Shown: piece after piece, positions 27,072 through 35,636 of the stretch
Numbering within the stretch: the stretch's first letter is position 1
Layout: each line of letters starts with the position of its first letter
NCBI GenBank assembly: GCA_963929535.1
Contig: CAWVIZ010000015.1
Coordinates: 4,557 to 68,556, forward strand
DNA length: 64,000 nt
Origin: Pullilachnospira sp963929535
GTDB taxonomy: Bacteria; Bacillota; Clostridia; Lachnospirales; Lachnospiraceae
Direction of reading: 5' to 3'
Made by a program: the position numbers and the translations under genes
Notes under the pieces: model-generated
Seen by the model: only the letters and a program-made list of their open reading frames with translations
What the model was told of the DNA's origin: nothing
The model's database searches: none

Positions 27072-27261
27072 TTACAGTTCAGCCTTCAACTATCCCGCGA
27101 GGGCGCTGTGTGCCAGTGGCACACGTTAAGCGCCGACCGAAACGGAGTGCAGACCACGCTGCATTTGCAGTGGGATCCTGAGGCCTGCGGGCGCCAGGCT
27201 GCGAGAAACGCAGCCTGTGTGCATGCTTTTGTGACAGTGAAGCCGAAAGGCTGAACTGTAA
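27072..27261. repeat. 190-bp MITE-like element with perfect 15-bp inverted ends
   Basis: The ends TTACAGTTCAGCCTT (27072-27086) and AAGGCTGAACTGTAA (27247-27261) are exact inverted complements. The interior is non-coding and palindromic, with TGTGCC-agt-GGCACA near the left side and several GC-rich dyads. Related end sequences occur at 11642-11673 and 30881-30909. It fills the nadE/acyltransferase gap. No target duplication is obvious. Confidence 0.75.
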
Positions 27262-27272
27262 CCTCTCTTTCT

Positions 27273-29183
27273 TTACAGCCGTTCCGTTTCCTCCAGCCAG
27301 ATCCTTGCGCAGGCATCGCTGGGCATCCTGAGATCTCCCCTGGGAGATACTGCTACGGTCCCCACCTTGGGACCATCCGGCAGGCAGTTTCTCTTGAACT
27401 GCTGAGAGAAAAATCTCCTGTAAAAATTCTTCAGCCATTTCAGGATCTCCTGCTCCTCATACACTCCCTCAAAGGTCTTCCGGGCGATCCGGTAGATCTT
27501 TCCCGGCTCATATCCGGCTCTCAGCATGTAATAGAGGAAGAAATCGTGCAGCTCATACGGTCCCACCAGATCCTCTGTCTTCTGGGAGATCCGTCCGTCC
27601 TTGGGGGGCAGCAGCTCCGGGCTCACCGGTGTATCCAGGATATCCGTCAGAATCTCTGCCAGCCCCTGATCCCGGCAGGTATCCGCATAGTACCGTACCA
27701 GATGGCGGACCAGGGTCTTGGGGATGGAAGCATTCACCCCGTACATGGACATGTGATCGCCGTTGTAAGTGGCCCATCCCAGCGCCAGCTCCGAAAGATC
27801 CCCGGTTCCGATCACCATTCCGCCGCTTTGATTGGCAATATCCATCAGCACCTGGGTCCGTTCCCTGGCCTGACTGTTCTCATACGTCACATCGTGATCA
27901 TCCATCGAATGCCCGATATCCCGGAAATGCACCGTCACCGCTTCCCGGATATCCACCTGACGCAAAGAAGCCCCCAGCTTTTCCGTCAGTCTGCAGGCGT
28001 TATTGTAGGTGCGGTCTGTGGTCCCGAAGCAGGGCATGGTCACTGCCGTGATCTGTTCTCTGGGGATTCCCAGATAGTCAAAAGCTCTGGCCGTCACCAG
28101 CAATGCCAAGGTGGAATCCAGTCCGCCGGAGATTCCCAGCACCGCGCTGCGGCAGCCGGTATGCTCCAGCCGTTTCTTCAGTCCCATGGCCTGTATGGTC
28201 AGGATCTCATCGCACCGTTTTTCCCTCTCCTCCCTGGCCTCGGGTACGAAGGGATGAGCGGGAAAATCTCTGGAAAGAGGGATTTCCCTGGGGATCAGGG
28301 AAAATTCCACCTTCTGATAATTTTCTTCCCCCCGTATGCGGAAAGTGGTCATTTTCCGCCGTTCCGTAGCCAGCCGTTTCACATCGATATCTCCATAGAC
28401 CGTCTGGTTCTCAAACCGGCGGGCTTCCGCCAGCAGCGCGCCGTTCTCAGCGATCAGATTATGGCCTCCAAATACCAGATCCGAGGAGGATTCTCCTTCT
28501 CCTGCCGTCGCATACACATAGCCGCATACCAGACGCGCAGACTGTCCCGTCACCAGATTTCTCCGGTAAGTATCCTTTCCTGTGATCTCATCCCCGGCAG
28601 ACAGGTTCACGATCAGATTGGCCCCTGCCAGTGCGTGAGATACACTGGGCGGATCCGCCACCCACAGATCCTCGCAGATCTCCGCGGCCACCGTAAGCTT
28701 GGGCATCTGCACACAGGAAAAGAGAATCCGGGTTCCAAAAGGAACTGTCTGACCGCCGATCTCCACTGTACGCATCTTTTCATCTGCCGGAGTAAACTGG
28801 CGGGCCTCATAATACTCTCCGTAATTGGGCAGATTTACCTTCGGTATCAGTCCCAGGATATTCCCCCTGTTCAGGGCGGCCGCCACATTATACAGCTTTC
28901 CCTCCACTTCCAGGGGAAGGCCCACAAAGATCAGCGCATCCACGCCTGCGGTCTCTCCGGCGATCCGGAGAAGCTGCTCCCTGGCACTTTCCAGAAGAAG
29001 ATCCTGCCAAAACAGATCTCCGCAGGTATAACCGGTGATGCACAGCTCGGGAAATACCATGATCCCGGCTCCCTGACGTTCCATCTCTTCCACCAGGCGC
29101 AGGATTTCCTCCCCATTATGCGTACAGTCGGCCACCTGAATCCTGGGGGTTCCGGCCGCTGCCTTAATAAATCCATGTTTCAT
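27273..29183 (-). CDS. nadE: glutamine-dependent NAD(+) synthetase
   Basis: A 636-residue two-domain enzyme. The N-terminal nitrilase-type glutaminase has E46 (VFPELCITGY), K115 (GLIPKVNLPNYGEYYE) and catalytic C170 (AAEICEDLW). The C-terminal synthetase has the PP-loop SGGLDS at 351-356. It makes NAD from nicotinic acid adenine dinucleotide using ammonia from glutamine. Length and all active-site residues are as expected. The start is preceded by GAGAGGAAATGTGGG. Confidence 0.95.
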   Translation of the reverse strand: MKHGFIKAAAGTPRIQVADCTHNGEEILRLVEEMERQGAGIMVFPELCITGYTCGDLFWQDLLLESAREQLLRIAGETAGVDALIFVGLPLEVEGKLYNVAAALNRGNILGLIPKVNLPNYGEYYEARQFTPADEKMRTVEIGGQTVPFGTRILFSCVQMPKLTVAAEICEDLWVADPPSVSHALAGANLIVNLSAGDEITGKDTYRRNLVTGQSARLVCGYVYATAGEGESSSDLVFGGHNLIAENGALLAEARRFENQTVYGDIDVKRLATERRKMTTFRIRGEENYQKVEFSLIPREIPLSRDFPAHPFVPEAREEREKRCDEILTIQAMGLKKRLEHTGCRSAVLGISGGLDSTLALLVTARAFDYLGIPREQITAVTMPCFGTTDRTYNNACRLTEKLGASLRQVDIREAVTVHFRDIGHSMDDHDVTYENSQARERTQVLMDIANQSGGMVIGTGDLSELALGWATYNGDHMSMYGVNASIPKTLVRHLVRYYADTCRDQGLAEILTDILDTPVSPELLPPKDGRISQKTEDLVGPYELHDFFLYYMLRAGYEPGKIYRIARKTFEGVYEEQEILKWLKNFYRRFFSQQFKRNCLPDGPKVGTVAVSPRGDLRMPSDACARIWLEETERL

Positions 29184-29215
29184 CCCACATTTCCTCTCTT
29201 TACTTTAAAAGCCCG

Positions 29216-29273
29216 GTCTCAACGGACAGGCCTCCGGCATCCCTGCGCGCAGATCCCCATGACCGCTTGAGAC
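29216..29273. repeat. 58-bp imperfect palindrome
   Basis: GTCTCAA (29216-29222) pairs with TTGAGAC (29267-29273), and GC-rich inner parts can extend the stem. It lies between hslO and nadE. It may be a weak terminator or attenuator for the minus-strand run, or another intergenic repeat; there is no T run. Confidence 0.4.
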
Positions 29274-29294
29274 ATCTCCTCTCCTTTTTTCAGG

Positions 29295-30176
29295 TCAGGC
29301 CCGGGCCAGCGTCAGAAGCTCCTTCAGCTCCTCCACGGTAAACCTGTAGCTGGAATTACAGAAATGGCAGTTCAGCTCCACTTCTTTTCCCTCCGAGATC
29401 ATTTCTTCCAGCTCTCCGGCTCCCAGACTGATGAGCACCTTGCCCACCCGCACCTTATCACAGTTGCAGTAAAATCCTGTTTCCATCCGGTCTGTGATCT
29501 CCAGCCCCAGACTTCCCAGCAGTTTCTCCAAAAGCATCTCCGGAGTGTATCCCTGGTCCAGAAGCTCCGTCACGGAGTCCACCTGGGCCAGATTCTCCTC
29601 CAGACGGCTGATCACCTCCTCGCTGGCTGAGGGCATCAGCTGAACGATAAATCCTCCCGCCTGCTTCACCGTATTATCCTTCTCCATCAGCACGCCCACG
29701 CCCACCGCTGAGGGCACCTGCTCGCTGCTGGCAAAATAATACGTCAGATCGTCTCCGATCTCTCCTGTCTGGAGCTGAGTCTGGCCCACATAAGGCTCCT
29801 TCAGCCCCAGATCTTTGATCACACTGAGGATGCCGCTTCCCACAGCGCCTCCCACATCCAGCTTTCCCCTGGCGTTGGCCGGAAGCATCACATCCGGCTG
29901 GTCCGCATAGCCCTTCACATTTCCCCGGGCATCCGCGGTCACCGTAAGGCCGTGTACCGGTCCGTCACACTTGATCTGAAGGGTCAGCACATCCTTGTCT
30001 CCCTTCATCATCACTCCCATCATGGCGCCCCCCGTAAGCAGCCGTCCCAGCGCCGCCGTCACCACGGGGCTGGTATTATGGGCTTTTCTGGCCGTCTCCA
30101 CCATCTCCCTGGAGGTAACCGCAAACGCCCGGATCTGACCGTCTGCCGCCGTGGCTCTTACAATATAATCATTCAT
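29295..30176 (-). CDS. hslO: Hsp33 redox-regulated chaperone
   Basis: A 293-residue Hsp33. It begins MNDYIVRATAADGQIRAFAV, has the family helix LGRLLTGGAMMG, and carries four zinc Cys in a C-terminal C-x-C...C-x2-C arrangement (FYCNCDKVRVG...LNCHFCNSSY). Oxidation of these Cys releases zinc and activates holdase activity. It is cytoplasmic. Its start overlaps the Sel1-repeat gene stop by 8 bp, so the two are translationally coupled. Confidence 0.95.
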   Translation of the reverse strand: MNDYIVRATAADGQIRAFAVTSREMVETARKAHNTSPVVTAALGRLLTGGAMMGVMMKGDKDVLTLQIKCDGPVHGLTVTADARGNVKGYADQPDVMLPANARGKLDVGGAVGSGILSVIKDLGLKEPYVGQTQLQTGEIGDDLTYYFASSEQVPSAVGVGVLMEKDNTVKQAGGFIVQLMPSASEEVISRLEENLAQVDSVTELLDQGYTPEMLLEKLLGSLGLEITDRMETGFYCNCDKVRVGKVLISLGAGELEEMISEGKEVELNCHFCNSSYRFTVEELKELLTLARA

Positions 30177-30825
30177 TTCTCTCGTTCTCCTCTCCGTTTA
30201 TGTCCTTCACAGCCAGGGCAAATCCCTGCTGCGCCGCTTTTGTCATCCACAGGTCTGCCTTTTGGAGGTTCCTCTCTGTCCCCATACCATACCGGTACAA
30301 AATAGCCAGATTATACTGAGCAGCAGGGATCCCTTCCCGGGCCGCCCGCTCAAAGCAGGCAAATGCCTTTTTCTCATTTTTCTCCACGCACGTTCCCTCC
30401 AGGTAGTACATCCCCAGGCAGCACTCCGCCCTGAGATCCCCCTTCCTGGCCGCTTTCGTATACCAGGAAACCGCACGGGAAACATCCTTTTTCACACCGA
30501 TCCCTTCCTCAAAGCACCGGCCCACCTGAAACTGGGCATTGGCATTTCCCTGGTCAGCCGCCTTTTTCAGCCAGCCAAAAGCCTGCTTTTCATCCCGGAC
30601 GCAGCCCCGTCCCTGCGCCTTCATCAGTCCCAGTCGAAGCTGCGCCTCCGGATGCCCCTTCGCCGCGGCCTTCTCATACCACTTAACCGCGCCTGAAAGA
30701 TCCTCCCGGGTGTGTATCCCATTTTCATAATAAAATCCCACGGCGTAGTCCACATTCCGGCTGCCATCCTGCGCCATCAAAAGCAGCTCCTCCAGTGTCC
30801 AGTCGATGGGTTTTCTCTCTTCCAT
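30169..30825 (-). CDS. Sel1-like (TPR) repeat protein
   Basis: A 218-residue protein made of about five Sel1-like repeats of 36 residues. Typical turns are AVKWYEKAAAKGHPEAQLRLG, AFGWLKKAADQGNANAQFQVG and AVSWYTKAARKGDLRAECCLG. There is no signal peptide, so it is probably a cytoplasmic scaffold; partners are unknown. Start ATG is preceded by AGGAGGAAACAG. Coupling to hslO hints at a stress or quality-control role, which is inference only. Confidence 0.85.
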   Translation of the reverse strand: MEERKPIDWTLEELLLMAQDGSRNVDYAVGFYYENGIHTREDLSGAVKWYEKAAAKGHPEAQLRLGLMKAQGRGCVRDEKQAFGWLKKAADQGNANAQFQVGRCFEEGIGVKKDVSRAVSWYTKAARKGDLRAECCLGMYYLEGTCVEKNEKKAFACFERAAREGIPAAQYNLAILYRYGMGTERNLQKADLWMTKAAQQGFALAVKDINGEENERNE

Positions 30826-30880
30826 CTGTTTCCTCCTCTTGTTTATTCCAAACGCCCGGTTCCGGAACAGCGGTTCCCGG

Positions 30881-30909
30881 TAACTGTAACCTTACGGCTT
30901 CGCTGTCAT
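30881..30909. repeat. degenerate copy of the CGGCTTC-CTGTCA repeat end
   Basis: This stretch keeps CCTTACGGCTTCGCTGTCAT, matching the inner half of the ends of the 27072-27261 element. It lies in the 129-bp gap upstream of the Sel1-repeat gene. The remaining 45 bp to the methyltransferase are GC-rich and palindromic. Confidence 0.4.
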
Positions 30910-30954
30910 GAAGCGCCTGCGCGCGGTCTGCGGGGATCGCGGACCGGCTGCCGG

Positions 30955-31722
30955 TCACTGAACTCCCTGTTTCCGGCACTCCCGGGCGATCAGATATATT
31001 CTCTCACTTTTTTCTCCCGGAGGATTATGGGTAAATGCATCGTAGACGGCCACAAATTCCAGGCCCGCCTCCTCCAGAAGCCGTCTCACCGTATCCGTCT
31101 CATATGCCCGCTGACAGTGAAGCTCCTGGTATTTCCGGTACAGCCCGTCCTTCTCCGGAAGAAACAGCGTCAGCTCATATTCGTTGATCCCTGTCTCCTC
31201 ATCATAAAAATTATCCCAGATAAAACTTCCGTCTTCCCGGTTTTCCGCAATGGTGGCGTCTCCGATCACATCCCGGTATTTATAGGGTGTGTTCATATCG
31301 AAAATAAATACGCCCCCTGGATCCAGATAATTGTTCACCAGCCGGAAAACCTCCAGAAGCTCCTCCTCCTCCAGAATATAATTCATGGAGTCACAGACAC
31401 TGACCACCGCCCGCACTGTTCCGTACAGTTCAAATTCCCTCATATCCTGCTGAAGATACAGGATATCCAGTCCGGACTCCATCTTTTTCTCCATGGCGAT
31501 CTCCAGCATCTCCTCCGAGCTGTCCACGCCGATCATATCAAATCCCTTCCGGGCCAGAAGTTCTGTCATACTGCCGGTTCCGCAGCCCAGCTCCAGCACC
31601 AGCCCTTCCGTCACCTGCAGACTGTTCAGAAGCTCCGTAAGATACCGGCACCAGGCAGGGTAATCCACGTTGTCCATGAACATATCATAGACCCGCGCAA
31701 AACTTTTATAAGATTCGTCCAT
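30955..31722 (-). CDS. class I SAM-dependent methyltransferase
   Basis: A 255-residue methyltransferase: motif I LELGCGTGSMTELLARKG, the acidic ribose-binding end of strand 2 in MIGVDSSEEML, and motif post-I QQDMREFEL. The substrate cannot be assigned. Start ATG has AGGAGGACACAGC. It is a single-gene unit on minus. Confidence 0.85.
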   Translation of the reverse strand: MDESYKSFARVYDMFMDNVDYPAWCRYLTELLNSLQVTEGLVLELGCGTGSMTELLARKGFDMIGVDSSEEMLEIAMEKKMESGLDILYLQQDMREFELYGTVRAVVSVCDSMNYILEEEELLEVFRLVNNYLDPGGVFIFDMNTPYKYRDVIGDATIAENREDGSFIWDNFYDEETGINEYELTLFLPEKDGLYRKYQELHCQRAYETDTVRRLLEEAGLEFVAVYDAFTHNPPGEKSERIYLIARECRKQGVQ

Positions 31723-32058
31723 GCTGTGTCCTCCTGTCCTGATAATTCCATGTTTTTCCGCAGGGAGCAGCAGCTCCTCTGCGCGCCCGCTCCCCGGCCG
31801 GCTGCCGGACTGTTGCCGGCGGATACCAGGGGAACCGAAGCTACATGAATTTTATCACACCCGGAACGGGAGCGCAACATCGCGAAGCATTGTTCCCCGG
31901 CCTTTGCAGCAGTTTGGCCTTCGGCTTTTCAACATGGCAAAAAGTCAAAAAAGACGCCGCCTATCCCCGCGGCAGTGTCCAGGATCTGTCTTTGCCGTAT
32001 ATTTTCCCACTCTTTCACGCATACTATGTGAGCAAAAACAAGGTGCAGGAGGTAACTT
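31723..32058. other. gene-free interval, 336 bp
   Basis: This stretch separates the divergent methyltransferase and a small plus-strand gene. Its left part is GC-rich with short dyads (CCGGCCGGCTGCCGG). The middle (about 31900-31980) has a run CAAAAAGTCAAAAAAGACG. No open frame with a ribosome site is seen; it probably holds two divergent promoters, but I cannot pick convincing -35/-10 pairs. Confidence 0.5.
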
Positions 32059-32247
32059 ATGAACAATCATTATACGGATCCCGTATCCCTGACAGATGAA
32101 AAGAAAGACTCCGCCGCATCCCGGCCTTCCTGTCATGTGGCGGACCTTCCGCCGGGATGCCTGGAGAAGCTCCATGATTTCGAGCGGGAACTGAACAGAC
32201 AAGGCTGCTGGAATATCGCTCTGGTGGCCTATCAGCTGAACGGATGA
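32059..32247 (+). CDS. small protein of unknown function, 62 residues
   Basis: A 62-residue acidic protein, preceded by GCAGGAGGTAACTT and followed about 100 bp later by a strong terminator, which together support real expression. The C-terminal half (PGCLEKLHDFERELNRQGCWNIALVAYQLN) looks like a compact helix pair with two Cys. I recognise no family and there is no membrane segment. Confidence 0.5.
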   Translation: MNNHYTDPVSLTDEKKDSAASRPSCHVADLPPGCLEKLHDFERELNRQGCWNIALVAYQLNG

Positions 32248-32343
32248 ACTCTGTTCCGCTCCGGCCGGCGCATAACAGATGTCCGCCGGACATCCGGCGC
32301 CCCTGGGAGTGTTTTTGTTTCCCAGAACCCAGTATCCCATGAA

Positions 32344-32396
32344 AGAGAAAAGACGCCGCACTCCCATCAGTCCGATGAAGCGCGGCGCCTTTTCTC
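32344..32396. terminator. bidirectional terminator between convergent genes
   Basis: A long stem AGAGAAAAG-ACGCCGC pairs with GCGGCGCCTTTTCTCT. T-rich tracts lie on both strands. It separates the 62-residue plus-strand gene from marR on minus. Confidence 0.75.
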
Positions 32397-32514
32397 TTTC
32401 CCGCCTTTCTGTCTCGTGTAAATTTTTCTCCCATCCGCCCGGGCCTGCTGCCGGATCCGGAATGTCTTCCGGATCCGGCTTCCATTCCCATCCGCAGATG
32501 ACGGCCGGATGCTG

Positions 32515-32961
32515 CTACTGATCCTCCAGATTTTCCTCCATCCGCTTTAAAAATCCGCTCAGCGTCTCCAGCTCTTCCTCCGAGAATCCCCGGCAGATCT
32601 GCTGATCCAGCCGTTCAAATCCGTTGCGCACACCGACCGCCTTCTTCCGTCCTTCCTCCGTCAGACAGATGGCGAAGGAACGGCGGCATTCCGGATGCTT
32701 CTTCCGTTCCAGCCATCCGGCTTCCTCCAGACGGTCCAGGGTCCGTGACAGGGTGGTGACATCCATGTCGCACAGATCTGCCAGTTCTCGCTGACTGATC
32801 CCGTCCTTTCGGGAAAGCTGGTTCAGGATCCGGGGCTGCCCCATTCCCAGCGTCAGTCCCAGCTCCAGAAATCCCGGCTTGAGCAGACGCTTCCGTCTGC
32901 CCTCCAGCCGCATCAGTATTCTCCTTATCTCATCCTTTTTCTCCAATAATCGGTCACGCAT
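32515..32961 (-). CDS. MarR-family transcriptional regulator
   Basis: A 148-residue winged-helix protein. The core QPRILNQLSRKDGISQRELADLCDMDVTTLSRTLDRLEEAGWLERK is a typical MarR DNA-binding block with the DxR wing further on (RKKHPECRRSFAICLTEEGRK). It probably represses itself and nearby detoxification-type genes in response to a phenolic or oxidant ligand. Start ATG has GGAAGGAGGG. The next minus-strand genes upstream (GNAT, decarboxylase, aldo/keto reductase) are candidate targets, by position only. Confidence 0.88.
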   Translation of the reverse strand: MRDRLLEKKDEIRRILMRLEGRRKRLLKPGFLELGLTLGMGQPRILNQLSRKDGISQRELADLCDMDVTTLSRTLDRLEEAGWLERKKHPECRRSFAICLTEEGRKKAVGVRNGFERLDQQICRGFSEEELETLSGFLKRMEENLEDQ

Positions 32962-33268
32962 GTCAAATTCCCTCCTTCCGGCCGTCTATCCATTGGTGGG
33001 TATATGATGACAACCGTCTTACCATAGACTGCTCCTCTCTCACATTGTTCATAGCCGTCCATCTGATCAACGATCGGCTCTGCTCTCCGGAACAGATCTC
33101 CCCTTCCGGACAGCCTTCGCGGTCCTTTTGAAAACAGAAATCCCTGCGGCCGGCTTCAGACCATCGCCTGCATCTGCCTGCCGGAATCCGGAGATTATTG
33201 CATCTGCAACTATTGTATGCTCAATGTGAACAGAAGGCAAGAGAAAAATAGAAAATATGCAGAGGAAG
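32962..33268. other. gene-free interval upstream of marR, 307 bp
   Basis: I see no credible gene in this stretch. It should contain the marR promoter and any MarR operator; a short palindrome-like CCATTGGTGGG near 32990 is the only weak candidate. The right part is AT-rich up to the GNAT stop. Confidence 0.4.
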
Positions 33269-33769
33269 TCAGACAGAGCTCAGGGAATTAACGTCCGGAT
33301 CACTTTCCCCAGCACGCTGTTCCATCCGGTGCCTGTACATCCTGGACAGGACCGGTTCCCCTTCCCCCTGGACCATGCACAGAAATTCCCAGCCGTATCT
33401 TTCATAAAAGGAGGTGTGATCCGTGATCAGATACAGCGTATCGATCCCATAGCTTTGCATATCCCTGCAGACACAGGAAAGCAGTTTCCCGGCAATCCCT
33501 CTGCAGCGGTACTCCTCCTCCACATAGACGGCGCAGACGTTGGGACTCAGGTCCTTCCTGGCGTGAAAATCATTTTCTATCACGCCCAGTCCGCCCACCA
33601 CCGTCTGATCTTCCATGGCCAGATACCATTGAGGGACGGGCTGTCTGTTTTCCAGGCATTGACAGATGCTCTCCTTATATTCTCCGGCCGGGATCCCCCA
33701 TTTGGAATGGAACCATTCCGCCGCCCGGTCCGCCAGTTCCGGCGCCTCTCTGAGTTTGATTATTTCCAT
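33269..33769 (-). CDS. GNAT-family N-acetyltransferase
   Basis: A 166-residue acetyltransferase. The acetyl-CoA motif A is VCAVYVEEEYRCRGIAGKLLS (the Q/RxxGxA pattern as RCRGIA), followed by DTLYLITDHTSFYERYGWEF, characteristic of the C-terminal strand pair. The substrate is unknown. The start at 33767-33769 follows AAAGGAAATATT; a longer frame upstream overlaps the decarboxylase gene and lacks a site. Confidence 0.85.
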   Translation of the reverse strand: MEIIKLREAPELADRAAEWFHSKWGIPAGEYKESICQCLENRQPVPQWYLAMEDQTVVGGLGVIENDFHARKDLSPNVCAVYVEEEYRCRGIAGKLLSCVCRDMQSYGIDTLYLITDHTSFYERYGWEFLCMVQGEGEPVLSRMYRHRMEQRAGESDPDVNSLSSV

Positions 33770-33789
33770 AATATTTCCTTTCCAGATAA

Positions 33790-34482
33790 TTACTTCCTGG
33801 ATTCTGCCGCCTTGTTGATGCAGGTGATGGCGTTCAGGCTGCGGGGATATCCGATATACGGCAGACACTGGGAAACGACTTTCACAAGAAATTCCTTGTC
33901 GTTTCCTAAATTCATATTGCCGCCTGCATGGGCAATCAGCTGCGGTTCACAGCCGCCCTGAGCCGCCAGAAAGCAGAAGGTAATCATCTCCCGCTGAGCC
34001 AGATCAAGACCAGTGCGGGTGTAATAATCCCCAAAACAGTTGGCTGCCAGCCACCGGTTGATGTGGCCGTTTTTCCAGGCTTCCTTCATACCGTCTCCGA
34101 AAATATCCACCTGCGCCTGAATTCCCTTTTCCAGGCGGTTCTCCATGGTGGTGGTCGCCTGCCCTTCCAAGGGCAGTTTCACGCCGCGTTCTACCAAAAC
34201 ATCGTTGGCAGCATCCAGAAAAGGCTTCACCCGGCCGATGCCCAAATAATCCACTGCCTGATAAACCACCTCTTTGACCATAACCGGTGAAATCCCTGCG
34301 TCAAGGGCACGGGGCAGCTCCAGCTTAAATTCATCCACGCCCTGGCAGCCCAGCAGAGTGGCCAAAATCGCCATATGGCGGGTCACTTCGTCAAGCTGCT
34401 GTCCCTCTTCATTGGGGACTTCCACAAAAGTAAAATGCTCAAAGCGCTCTGAAAATTCCGGATCGGTTTCTCGATAGTTCAT
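33790..34482 (-). CDS. carboxymuconolactone decarboxylase-family protein
   Basis: A 230-residue all-helical protein of the CMD/AhpD-like family with two related halves (RHMAILATLLGCQGVDEFKLELPRAL and REMITFCFLAAQGGCEPQLIAHAGGN). Single-Cys members act as decarboxylases or weak peroxidases; two-domain forms are common beside aldo/keto reductases in Clostridia. Start ATG has TAAGGAGGATTTAATC. It lies 82 bp downstream of the aldo/keto reductase and probably shares its transcript. Confidence 0.82.
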   Translation of the reverse strand: MNYRETDPEFSERFEHFTFVEVPNEEGQQLDEVTRHMAILATLLGCQGVDEFKLELPRALDAGISPVMVKEVVYQAVDYLGIGRVKPFLDAANDVLVERGVKLPLEGQATTTMENRLEKGIQAQVDIFGDGMKEAWKNGHINRWLAANCFGDYYTRTGLDLAQREMITFCFLAAQGGCEPQLIAHAGGNMNLGNDKEFLVKVVSQCLPYIGYPRSLNAITCINKAAESRK

Positions 34483-34563
34483 GATTAAATCCTCCTTAAA
34501 TTCAACCGCATCTCCAGGGAACTGGACCCTTCGATATCAATTGTTCTTAAAAAATTTCTCTGC

Positions 34564-35610
34564 TTATGCCTTTTCAATTTCCTGATTACCCGTAGACCAG
34601 ACATGCTGCTGTTTGGAGGCCGCCGGCGTGTTCTGTGCCATCACTCCTACGAGCTTATGAGGAATATAGGGTTCTTCCAGATAAGCACACTCTTCCGGCG
34701 TCAGGGCAAGCTCTGTAGCTTTGGCCGCTCCCTCCATATGGTGCAGCTTGGTAGCACCCACCACTGGGGCAGTCACCTTGGTGAGCAGCCATGCCAAAGA
34801 AATCTCGGTCATGGATACGCCCCGTTTTTCCGCCAGCTCCGCCACCCGGTTGATAATGGCTGCATCTTGTTCTGCGGTAGCGTCATACTTAAATTTGGCA
34901 TAGCTGTCCTCTTCCAAACGCTTGGAAGTTTCCCCCGGGTGCTTGGAGAGCCGTCCGCCTGCCAAAGCGCTGTATGGGGTCATGGCAATGTTGTCCTCGG
35001 CACAGAGCTTTGCCATCTCCCGTTCCTCCTCCCGGAAGATCAGGTTGTAATGCCCCTGAATAGAGACAAACTTCTGAAAACCCTCTTTCTCCGCCAAGGC
35101 GTTGGCCTTGGCCAGCTGATAGGCGAAGCAGTTGGAGATGCCGATGTACCGCACCTTGCCCGCCTTTACCACCCGGTCCAGCCCCTCCATAATGTCGTAG
35201 AGAGGTGTCTCGTAATCCCACATATGATAGATATACAGGTCAATGTAGTCCAGTCCCAGATTCTTCAGGCTGGTGTTCACCATCTGCTCAATATGCTGCT
35301 GGCCTGTCACCCCAGCAATGATTTCATCCTGGGTGCGGGGGAGGAATTTGGTAGCCACCACCACATCCTCCCGTTTTGCAAAGTCCCGGAGCGCCCGGCC
35401 CAGATACTGCTCGCTGGTGCCGCTCTGGTAGCCGATGGCGGTGTCAAAGAAGTTGACCCCTAATTCCAGCCCATGCTTGATAATCTCCCGGGAATGTTCC
35501 TCGTCCAGGGTCCAGCTGTGCTGGCCATTTCCCGCATCACCGAACCCCATGCATCCCATGCAGATACGGGACACCTTTAATTCCGAATTGCCGAGTTTTG
35601 TGTATTGCAT
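34564..35610 (-). CDS. aldo/keto reductase
   Basis: A 348-residue NADPH-type aldo/keto reductase of the large Firmicute clade. The N-terminal MQYTKLGNSELKVSRICMG is followed by the catalytic Asp/Tyr block GVNFFDTAIGY, the Lys/His segments VVVATKF and IDLYIYHMWD, and NADP-binding SNCFAYQLAKA. It reduces carbonyl compounds; the exact substrate is unknown. Start ATG has AAAAGGAGGAATACGAT. It lies between the esterase and the decarboxylase in one orientation. Confidence 0.9.
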   Translation of the reverse strand: MQYTKLGNSELKVSRICMGCMGFGDAGNGQHSWTLDEEHSREIIKHGLELGVNFFDTAIGYQSGTSEQYLGRALRDFAKREDVVVATKFLPRTQDEIIAGVTGQQHIEQMVNTSLKNLGLDYIDLYIYHMWDYETPLYDIMEGLDRVVKAGKVRYIGISNCFAYQLAKANALAEKEGFQKFVSIQGHYNLIFREEEREMAKLCAEDNIAMTPYSALAGGRLSKHPGETSKRLEEDSYAKFKYDATAEQDAAIINRVAELAEKRGVSMTEISLAWLLTKVTAPVVGATKLHHMEGAAKATELALTPEECAYLEEPYIPHKLVGVMAQNTPAASKQQHVWSTGNQEIEKA

Positions 35611-35636
35611 ATCGTATTCCTCCTTTTCCAGTACGT

